A stretch of 64,000 nt of DNA from Adiantum capillus-veneris (lineage: Eukaryota; Streptophyta; Polypodiopsida; Polypodiales; Pteridaceae). Positions 55,298-64,000 of this stretch are shown piece by piece (within the stretch, counting starts at the first letter, position 1; every line of letters starts with the position of its first letter). The position numbers and the translations under genes are program-made. Under the pieces are notes generated by a model, which was given only the letters and a program-made list of their open reading frames with translations, was not told the origin of the DNA and searched no databases. Location of the stretch: the NCBI GenBank assembly GCA_014529385.2, contig CM043948.1, forward strand, positions 83,301,260 to 83,365,259. Direction: 5' to 3'.

Positions 55298-56060
55298 CCT
55301 TGTCATCAATGAGAGAAACAGCTCTTATCTTCTGCAAAATTGGTGCCCTGTATTGATTCTTATGCATACCCTTGCAACAGTAATGAGGGTAATACAAAAT
55401 GTTCGTGAAAGAAGTCCACACTAGTGCCTTCTGTTGTCCCGATCGTTAAAAAAGCTTCGTAGTCGCCTCACTTTGTACATCTGATTGATAAGCTTAAAAT
55501 GTGCAAACATGTACTGGACCAGGTGAATATTTCGGTCCTATCACAAAGAAAAAGACAATTTGCAAATGGGACCTCCCTTATTACTATCAGGCAAGGTTTT
55601 GTCAAAGAGCTTGATTCTTTAATTTCTGCAAGCCATTGTACGAAATGGATTTTGGTGATTAAAGTTGTAATATAATGATTTATCTAGCATGCGAAACAGT
55701 CCCGAGTTAGGGACATCTTGAGGAGGAAAGAAAAGGGGTGAAAACTGCTCCTTATTGCCGAAGATTTACCCTGAAGGGAAGTCTAATGATTTAAACTGGT
55801 CTACAATACAAAGACGACAAGCTCGTAAAAGGAAGATCTTGGATATTTGACTTGATCAGCTAATGCAGTGATAGAGATGGATGAGGCATTCTTATCTGAG
55901 ATTTCAAGGATGGCTGGTGAAGAACCATGCTGTGCATAATAGAGTAACAGTGTGTGCCATCTGATTTTGCATATACAATCTTGTTTGTGTATATGCTATC
56001 TTCAAAGCCTTGTCAGTATGGACTCCAGAGGTGAATTTGCTTTTTGAAACTTTGGCCAAC
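55298..56060 (+). other. Probable 3' UTR and flanking sequence
   Basis: No coding signal. It follows both terminal exons and likely contains the transcript end. No unambiguous AATAAA plus cleavage context was identified. Confidence 0.4.
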
Positions 56061-59000
56061 TAGTGAGCACATTTTTCTAGTTGTATCAAATTAAAGAGCT
56101 GATAGATTTGGTCATAAGAAGAGACCCTTCTTAATGGGTCCCACAATATATCTATACTTCCTAGTGGCTTCAAAAAAATTAAGCTCGATAGGCCTACATA
56201 GCTTGTGCGAATTGATTCGAATGTTCTTATGAGCGCATAGGGTCGCATGGCCGCCTTTGAATGGGTCATGGAAGAATAAAGATTAAACGAACCAAGCTAG
56301 CTCCTTTGGACAGTGCAATAAAACTCTTAAGGAGAAAGAAAGACTAGAGAAGAGAAGGAAAGACCAGGAGAGGTAAGAAATGAAATGAACCATGCTTGCT
56401 CCAAAATCTCTTTCTATAGAGAATGTAAAGTCTTTTGAGTTTCAAATACTGTCAAGTCCATCTACTGGCGGTTGAAACCTAGAATACAGATTATCAACCT
56501 GCACTACACTGATGCATTGTATTGTACTTTGAGCTTGCAGTCGGTTCTCTTGCTGACACATTAGCAGACAGCACCCCCAATCACTCTCGTGACGAGACAT
56601 CAGCACTTGTAAATTACAAGGCTTTTTACAAATTGCAGGTTGCTTGATAAGTAGTCATAGGGAACGAATATGGCATCGAATCTAGCGGAATCTGGCTCCC
56701 CTTGCTCTGGACTTGATGGCTGAGAAAGGAGCTAGAGTGCCCTGTGCTCCAAAGCTATCAAAACCTCTTGGCGGCTTCCCTGCATGGCTCCTGGCCTCCG
56801 CCGGTCACCATGGCAAGGTCGCCTTTTCTTTCTATGAAAGGACACTGCTTGTCCTTTCCCTACCCCATCAGGCTTTTCATCTCTTATACCGTTACGTTAC
56901 CCTTCACTTTTGCATTTGAAATGTTTTGCGAGGTTTTACTTATTTTTTTTGAAATGGACACTTAATCACTCACAATTTACATAAAAACCCAACATTGAGA
57001 TCACATAAGAGATGTTCTAGATCCTACAAATTCTTGGCTTTCCATATCCTTCCACATACATCTATTCACCTTCACGTTACTAGGATTTTCTCATTGTCCT
57101 TTCATTAGGTCATGATCTTTTTGAAATCTATAGTGGCTTGTGTCCTTTGCATTTGATGGGGATTAATGGCTTTGTTAATCACAATAAAGTAGGAAGTTGT
57201 CATTATGATTAGTGCTTCTCATGTAGAGACAAATCCTCTAAATTTTACCATCCATATGCATGTGACCTCACTTGATTTGATCTCTTTAGATATACACTTA
57301 TACATTTATGCATTAATTTTGCAAAATTTGTATTTAAAAAGCAAAAAAAAGAAGTGACAACATAAAATTTCCTTTGGAGAGAAAAAACTCAAAAGTCCTT
57401 ACAAAAATGAAGAAAATTGTCATTAGGTAACTTTTCAATCCACATTTAGATCATTGGTAGCAAATCTGCATGGGGAAAACTAGATTTTTAATGTTGTTGA
57501 AGGCATGCTTATGCTATTCTAAATTGGAGATAGAACCTTGATCATGTGACGCAATACAATGCGTCTAGCATCCACATGCTATGACTTTACACATTTCCTA
57601 GGCACAATTGTTCTTCACTATCAATTCAAAGTGGAAGGAATGCGATCAAACAATATGAAGAAATTTAAAGAACACTCGAGAATTGCAAACGAATTTGGTA
57701 TGAGAATCACATAATGATATATCACTCTCTCTTATGTCAACCAAAACTCATCTCTCTCGACTTGGGAGCATTCAGAGAGCTGAGCAATTGGGTGCACACA
57801 TGTAGTATTGACATACAAATACAAAGAAAATCTAGAAGAAAAGATGATGGCACAACTTAAATGTGAAAAGGATATGTATAACCTACTATTGGAGCCCATC
57901 GTATTAGTGGCTTCTCTACCCTATTTGATACCCATGTCAAGTTTTTCCTAGCTTAATAAGCATACATACACATACAATTGACTAAAGATGCTAGCTCCAT
58001 CCATGTATATTAAAGAATGTAGTAATTACTATTTTCATGGGAATTATCAAAGTAGACCTCTCTTGTTTGCTTCTAAATGAGGTTGCATGCGCTCCTATCT
58101 ATAGCTTGACAAGTCTACACATGTATCTATTGATACATGTCGTGATTCATGCATAGTGTATTGCTCCTAAATAGTTCCAGTCTCCTAGAAATTGTACCTT
58201 CATATGACCTACAAACTTTGATGATTATTCTAGATAGGGTTGATATTAAAGGGGCACCCTTGACTAGCAAGTTTCAAGCATGTTGTATGTTTTTTTGTAA
58301 TCTATCATATTTAATAAAGGTTAGCTCACATTTTCATACATAAAAAACGAGCAAAATACCCAAAATGGGCAGCCCTGGTTGTAGGAAAGCCTTATATAGG
58401 ATAAGTTGCTTGTGTATATGTTTGTGAAATGCAAGGTTGAGCATGTTATGGTCATTTTAGGCTCCAAGACGGTCAAGGTACACCACAAGACATATTAAAA
58501 CCAATGAAACAACTTGTTGTACTAGCATTGCCAAGAGATGACCACAAGACCACAAGACCATAGCGGTGTTGTATTAGTGCTAGGTTTAGTGGTGGACAAG
58601 ATTGTGATAAAGATTCTTAGGGCGGGCGACCAAGGGTCGAGTCATCAATAGTTACCTTTGGACTCTCGTCAGTGCTGCCTTTAATGGTGATCTTTGGGCT
58701 CTCTTTAGCGCTATTATAGCTCAAGCTGATTTTGGTAAACTTGTGATTTTGGCTTTGATTTATCAAAGGACATGGCTTGGACCAAAGAGAAGGGTGCTAA
58801 CACTATAACAGGACAACACCACATCCCAACGGAAAAAAAAAGACTAAACAGACTATTGAAAGAGAGAGAGTCGGATTGAGCTAGTTATAGTTTCATATAG
58901 CAACAAGGATCGTTTTTAGTGATGCCACAAAAATCAAGCACATAAACATATCCAATTGTTTTTGGGCATAAGAAGACCCAATATACAACACTATGCTATA

Positions 59001-59084
59001 TCTATTCACTTACCCAACCTTACAAAAACCTTACAAAATTGAAAGTATTATAACACCAAGTATACAATACACTGGTATATCTTT
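56061..59084. other. No recognised feature
   Basis: AT-rich sequence with only short ORFs (for example 56713-56919, 58149-58343) and no motif. Probably intergenic. Confidence 0.5.
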
Positions 59085-59940
59085 TCACATCATCCAACTA
59101 CACAAAATCCTTACAAAATTGAAACCAGCAAGATAAGATCTATTTGCACCAAACAAGCAATTTTCATTCATATCAAGATATTTTGCACAAAATGCCAATT
59201 GTAGGCAACGGACAATGGGTTTTATTTTTGTAATGACCAAGCTCATTACAATCAAAGAATCTAACATCCTCACAAGATTTAAGGGTAGCAACAACATAAT
59301 CTATAAAAGTGGATTGGAGGGTGTTGTTCAAAGAAATTTCAATGATTGGCATGGGAATGGCATGATTATAGCCCCTAGCATTTTGCTCATGGGTAAAAAA
59401 TCCTTTGCACTATGGAAACTCTTGACTTCTTTTGCTAATGGCCTTGAAAAAATCAAGGCATCTTGTAAGGTGGTCGCCCCCATGGAATCAAGCCAAGAAT
59501 CCAATGGCTCATTCAATGCTTGATAGAATCAAGCAACCTGCTAGGCGATTGTCATTTGAGAAGCATACTTTACAAGAGTGAAAAAGTTAGAGTAGTACTC
59601 CTCAAGTGTGAGACCGAGTTGCTTGAAGCTAAAGAACTCATTCATCTTGATGGATTCATGTGTGAAGGTGGAAGATAACAATCCTTCACATCCTACTCTT
59701 AATGGTTTTCTAAGTCCAAGTTTCTTCCATGGCCCCATTATCCTTGCACCATTGCTTCCACCAAATATTGGCTTCTCTCGTCAATCAAAATTGGGCAAGC
59801 ATGGCTTGGCTCCAGTACCAATAGGTAAAAAGTAATCATCTAGTGCCTCGATCCATACTTTCGCCTCTCTTTTGATCTTGGCACTTGCCCCATTGAAGGA
59901 TGTAGGCTACATTTGCTTAAGCAAGAGCTTCTTTTTCTTT
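59085..59940 (-). pseudogene. Retrotransposon gag remnant
   Basis: Minus-strand frames 59541-59738 and 59328-59516 read FKQLGLTLEEYYSNFFTLVK, then across a stop LNEPLDSWLDSMGATTLQDA. That layout (a YxxxFxxLxxYA stretch followed by 'L.....' and 'TLxxA') is the pattern of a gypsy gag capsid. No LTR, knuckle or pol was found nearby. Moderate confidence; could be another decayed repeat. Confidence 0.45.
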
Positions 59941-60139
59941 TACATGAGTGTAGAGACCATTTTCACGGATATCTTAGTTAAACAGAAGACTTAAAGTCAA
60001 ACCCATGGAACAGATAGTAGGTAGATTCAACCATTTTAAGAAGAATTAAGATAAAACTCATGGAATAGATAATAAGTAGATTCAACCATTTTATTATTTT
60101 GTGAATACATCATGTACAAGTGTGTCTTATTCAGAAGAC

Positions 60140-60144
60140 ATTAT
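60140..60144. repeat. Target-site duplication ATTAT (left copy)
   Basis: Before TGTTGAGATTATGG; second copy at 61888-61892. Confidence 0.88.
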
Positions 60145-61887
60145 TGTTGAGATTATGGTGGATAAATGAGTGAAGCATTCATCGTGTGTGTGTGTAATAA
60201 CGTAGAGATATCACCACAATGTAGACTTGGAGATGCTTGATAATAAAAACTTAGAGTGAGTGAATACAAGGCTAAAGTTTATAGGTTCATTTGGCAATGA
60301 TACATCATCTAGTAGGTCTCTTGTCCTAGGTGTTAAAATGTCACATGGAGTTGTATGGAAAGTCTCATGGGCATCTAGTAGACTAGGGAATTTTCCCATA
60401 GGTTTTGTAAGAGGAGAGGAACCAATACCCATGGCTAGGGTTACCAAACAATCTCACCCTTAAGACTAGTCATGGTACTCGCTAGTGATCCATCTACGTT
60501 CCTATGGTTCACTGATACATCATAGTTGGTTCTCACTGGATTTAACACTTCACAATTCTCAATCAGATACATCGTGGAGATTCTCAGTGAATTCATTAGT
60601 TCATGTTTCACAAGGTGTCCATCTACAGTGTTACCTAGGTTCTACTAAGAGAAATACATCATTTGTTCATTCATCGAGAGTATGTCGGCCATTCATAGTT
60701 GTCGGCGTTATTATCATCTTCATGTGTCATTGCTTCTTCATAAGTTATTTGATCTTCATTCACCTTAGGATTTGTGCCATGAAAATTATATGGGGTGGTC
60801 TTATCGGCAAGCTGCAATGTCTGAAATCCCCTTACATTCATGATCTTTATTGAGCCAAATGTTATCATGCCTTGCATAAATGAAAAATTGGGTGCAAGTT
60901 TGTACAAGTGCAAAAAATTAACTTTGTACGAGTGCATGGCATAACGCTACAAGGGCTCTTAGTAATCTTGAAATTAAATGATGCATACATATCAATGCCT
61001 TCCCCCTTGAGACTCGATACTACCTTCGAGACGGAGACCTTCGACTTCAAACAAATCAAGGTTCGAGTAGAGATTTGATACAAAACTCGCAACAACAATT
61101 CTATAACCTTGAATGAATGAGCTCAAAGAAAACTTGTGCCTCTCAGTTCATGAAAAGGGTTCTTAAGGGAGTGGGAACAAGGTGAGCCGCAAGAACATAG
61201 GATATAAAGAAATTTGATTTTAAATCAATAAAAACTTTATGCAGTAAATAGCATTGACGAGCAGCTCCACATGTTGGCCTACTAAAAAATGACAAGTTGT
61301 GCAACAAGGTGTTAATAGAGGAGGCCACATATTTGCAGTTGATGATGATGGAATGCTAACGCGGAGGCAGCTTTACTTATAGGTTAAAGCTTAATGTGCT
61401 CAGTAATTAACTTCAATTAGCATGAAAGTTAGTGGTTCAAGGTGTAAACCCAAGAACGTACTCGAGCATGGATAATTGTAAATTGATTAGCAACGCTTAT
61501 TAGAGAGATAAGGATTGTAGATAAGTGATTAAGAAGTATTAATCACCATGCAAGCTTTGATACCACATGTTGAGATTATGGTGGATAAATGAGTGAAGCA
61601 TTCATGGTGTGTGTGTGTAATAAAGTAGAGATAGTAGCACAATGTAGACTTGGAGATGCTTGGTAATAGAAACTTAGAATGAGTGAATACAAGGCTGAAG
61701 TTTATAGGCTCATTGGACAATGATACATCATCCAGTAGGTCACTTGTCCTAGATGTAAAAATGTCACAGGAAGTTGTATAAAAAGTCACATGGCTTTATG
61801 CCACATGTGCATCTAGTAGACTAGGAGCTTTCCCATATGTTTTATCATGGAAGAGGAACCGGCACCCATGGCAAGGGTTACCCAACA
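60145..61887 (-). mobile_element. Small non-autonomous LTR retrotransposon (TRIM-like)
   Basis: 1,743 bp. Two direct LTRs, 60145-60450 (306 bp) and 61568-61887 (320 bp), share TGTTGAGATTATGG...GGGTTACC(A/C)AACA and differ by scattered substitutions plus a small indel near 61790. On the minus strand a PBS TGGTATCAAAGC (61554-61565) adjoins the 5' LTR, and a purine tract 'aagggtgagat' adjoins the 3' LTR. The internal part is 1,117 bp without retrotransposon domains. The PBS form is common in Ty1/copia-type elements. Needs enzymes from another element to move. Confidence 0.9.
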
Positions 61888-61892
61888 ATTAT

Positions 61893-63048
61893 ATATGACA
61901 TTAGATTGCTTTGACAAAGGTGGGTAGAGGCTTCAATTGTAAGAAAGGATGGAGGTTCTTCAAAGGTCTTTAGGATGCAAAGTTGTTTAGATAAGGGAGG
62001 TAAACGAAAAGCAAAAGGATTCCTAACAACTACTCTATCGAGTACTAAGATTCTTGTAACCTCATCACATATCCATTGATTTGTAAGTTTTGGGACCCCA
62101 TTTCTAATTACATAATCGTCATTACATCAGGTATCAATAAACCGATACAAGCTAATCATCTTTAGATTCTCCAATACGTTTGATGTTGAATTTCAAATCT
62201 TGGGCGTATTGAGCTTGTATGAAAAGACAAGAACATCTTTGTGGCCAAATTTATCCTCTATGCCAACTATATATACATGTATAGTGAGTAAGAGTAATCT
62301 TATTGATGATAAGAATCATGAGAGTAACGAGGAGACTTGCACAAAGTCTCAAAAATGATATGGAATAGCAAGAAATATGAAATGAAATGGATCTAAGTGT
62401 TCTTTGAATTTCTAACAACACTACTTAGAACAATAAATTACGTTTGACTTTTTGACATACAACATTTATATTATTCATTTTTGTTCACAATATATACATT
62501 GTGTTTACAACTTGGCCGTACATAAACTCAAGCATGGAGTTCAACATCAATCACTATCTTATAGTCGGGAAGTAGTTGTTTCCAAAGCATGATAGGTTAT
62601 TGGAGGAGGTGGTAATTTTGGCGACTCGATCTTGTAGCACTACGCGAAAAACTTCATTGTAGACCCAAGAGTCCTAGATAATCTTAACACCATTAATTGT
62701 TACACAAGTATCTTGGGAGTTGGCAATGAACCAAAACAAGCAAACTAGCTTTGGCTTTACGGCAAATCAAATGCTTTTCGACACCACCTCATTTTAGTTT
62801 GAATGAATACCTTTAAAGAATCATTTTTCAAACTCTTAGTTTTAAACAATTTATAACTTGGAGCCAACAAGCTAGAAACATTTGTCCATAAACAAAATGA
62901 GTATGCACTTTTAAGTGCATCTTGGTGTGTTTTTTAATATGCAAGTCATTTCAAATTAGAGGGACAGTCGAATGCACTTCTCATTAATTAATTTCCATCC
63001 ATGATTCCTTTGGAATCACAAATTTAGAAGCAAAAGTGTCTTTCCACG
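61893..63048. other. No recognised feature
   Basis: AT-rich, no ORF of note and no repeat recognised. Confidence 0.5.
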
Positions 63049-63789
63049 TCAGACACCGCTCGTCCCCCCTGCGCCTCCTTTGAAGTCGGTTGCATCGCGA
63101 TGGTAGCCTTGAAAAGCCACCCCCTCCAAATCAAATTTCCTCCTCCCCTCGTTCGGTGTGACGAATTCAACCACCTTTGCATTTCCTGACTCGTCACATA
63201 TGTTGCCCCTGCATTCGCTCATTGCGTCAACCTCAGATGCAAATGCAGCCCTGTCTCTATCTCGGCTTTCGAGATCAAAGAGCCCAACACAACCTTTCTC
63301 TCTCCCATTGCCTCCGTGCTCGCATGTCACCACATATACGACCTCGCCAGACTGTCCAAGCTTTTGAGAGAGAGAGAGAGAGAGAGAGCATTGCAGAATG
63401 GGCAGCCCAAAGTGTGTGTCTGCCTTCATCAACCATGACTCCATTTCATGATCGGAAAGCGCCGTCGCCAGGAACCCCTGCTGCCATACGATCGCGACAA
63501 CTCTCTCTACTCGCTTAGCTCTAACACACGGCATCGAGACGAAAGGAACAAAATTGTGTTCCATGCGGACACATGGCATCTCTCCCCCTCCCCCCCCCCC
63601 GGCCCCCCCGGCTCCCTCCTCCTTTTCCCTTGAGCCTGCACGAGCATCTATTGAGATTCCTGTAAAAAGAAATGCAAAAAAGATTAGAGGGACATATTTT
63701 GATGGGAAGTGTCTAGGTCTACTACTGACGCTTATGGTGTTTTTTAGCACAACTAGAAAAATGATTGTAAAGAAAAATTTATTTGACAA
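63049..63789 (-). CDS. Unidentified 246-codon ORF in a GC-rich island
   Basis: Begins MSNKFFFTIIFLVVLKN, which could be a signal peptide or membrane anchor, then a second hydrophobic stretch LIFFAFLFTGISI and a Gly-rich run (from a poly-C tract near 63590). A C-terminal half follows with GEVVYVVTCEHGGNGREKG and GLFDLESRDRDRAAF. The short SLSLSLS run comes from a (GA)n at 63366-63388. The opposite strand is also open in part (63177-63518, 63554-63901). I recognise no family. It may be a real exon, a captured gene fragment or a composition effect. Confidence 0.3.
   Translation of the reverse strand: MSNKFFFTIIFLVVLKNTISVSSRPRHFPSKYVPLIFFAFLFTGISIDARAGSREKEEGAGGAGGGGGGEMPCVRMEHNFVPFVSMPCVRAKRVERVVAIVWQQGFLATALSDHEMESWLMKADTHFGLPILQCSLSLSLSQKLGQSGEVVYVVTCEHGGNGREKGCVGLFDLESRDRDRAAFASEVDAMSECRGNICDESGNAKVVEFVTPNEGRRKFDLEGVAFQGYHRDATDFKGGAGGTSGV
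63366..63388. repeat. (GA)n microsatellite
   Basis: About 11 GA units within the GC-rich ORF region. Confidence 0.95.
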
Positions 63790-64000
63790 AAAAAAAGCAT
63801 CAAATAAGACCGTTTATCAACACTTTAACACTTTATCTGAGATGGGAAGGAGGTTGCAAGTGCAGATAGGTAACTTCCATCATGGCACACCAATAAGGTA
63901 GGTGGATGTACATCCACATGGTGTTAGTATGGAGTAGATAAGATAGGCTGTACTATAGATCAGACATGGTGTGGTCTTAACTACATGGGCACACTACATA

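Noticed and set aside
60485-60937. ORFs on both strands inside the small LTR element
   Set aside because: No retrotransposon or host domain; the interior of such elements is usually non-coding.
1-64000. tRNA and rRNA genes
   Set aside because: No cloverleaf with A/B boxes or rRNA core was noticed on reading; the tRNA-like matches are the PBS sites of LTR elements.

Overview
This is a stretch of a land-plant nuclear genome, probably one with a large, repeat-rich genome. The evidence is a split host gene of the plant DUF3537 family with canonical GT/AG introns, several chromodomain Ty3/gypsy retrotransposons primed by the usual plant PBS (TGGTATCAGAGC type), a LINE with an apurinic-type endonuclease, an hAT element of the BED/DUF659 plant type, and many (GA)n/(CT)n microsatellites. 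The sequence does not identify the species.

The only recognisable host gene is on the + strand, with exons at 23329-24057, 53144-53593 and 54382-54694 and a terminal exon at 54841-54977 or 55158-55297. It encodes a seven-transmembrane protein of about 542 residues, of the DUF3537 family (plant relatives of insect gustatory/odorant receptors). Two features stand out. Intron 1 is 29,086 bp and mostly transposons. There are also two tandem, phase-compatible terminal exons, each encoding the last transmembrane helix and its own stop codon, so the gene could make two C-termini.

Layout. 1-3300: AT-rich, no gene seen. 3440-8745: decayed minus-strand gypsy (element 1). 8746-9917 and 18798-19868: a second minus-strand chromovirus (element 2), split by a near-complete plus-strand gypsy (element 3, 9923-18792, TSD ATATG) of the same family as element 1. 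19870-22500: unassigned. 22526-23328: (GA)n and upstream region of the receptor gene. 24058-53143: giant intron holding a solo LTR (25297-25895, TSD CTCTC), a microsatellite and poly-G region, LTR fragments, and a minus-strand LINE. The LINE is broken by element 5 (30704-38551, TSD GATAG), which itself carries a solo LTR (33301-34778, TSD CTGTG), and by element 7 (40650-48402, TSD CTTTT). Next in the intron is an hAT element with TIRs and an 8-bp TSD (49004-52942, GATAATGA). 53144-55297: rest of the receptor gene. 56000-60100: mostly unassigned, with a minus-strand gag remnant. 60145-61887: a small non-autonomous LTR element (TSD ATTAT). 63049-63789: a long unidentified minus-strand ORF in GC-rich sequence.

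Target-site duplications and reading frames that resume across insertions give the order of events: LINE before element 5, element 5 before its inner solo LTR; LINE before element 7; element 2 before element 3. All calls come from reading the sequence; no database search was run.
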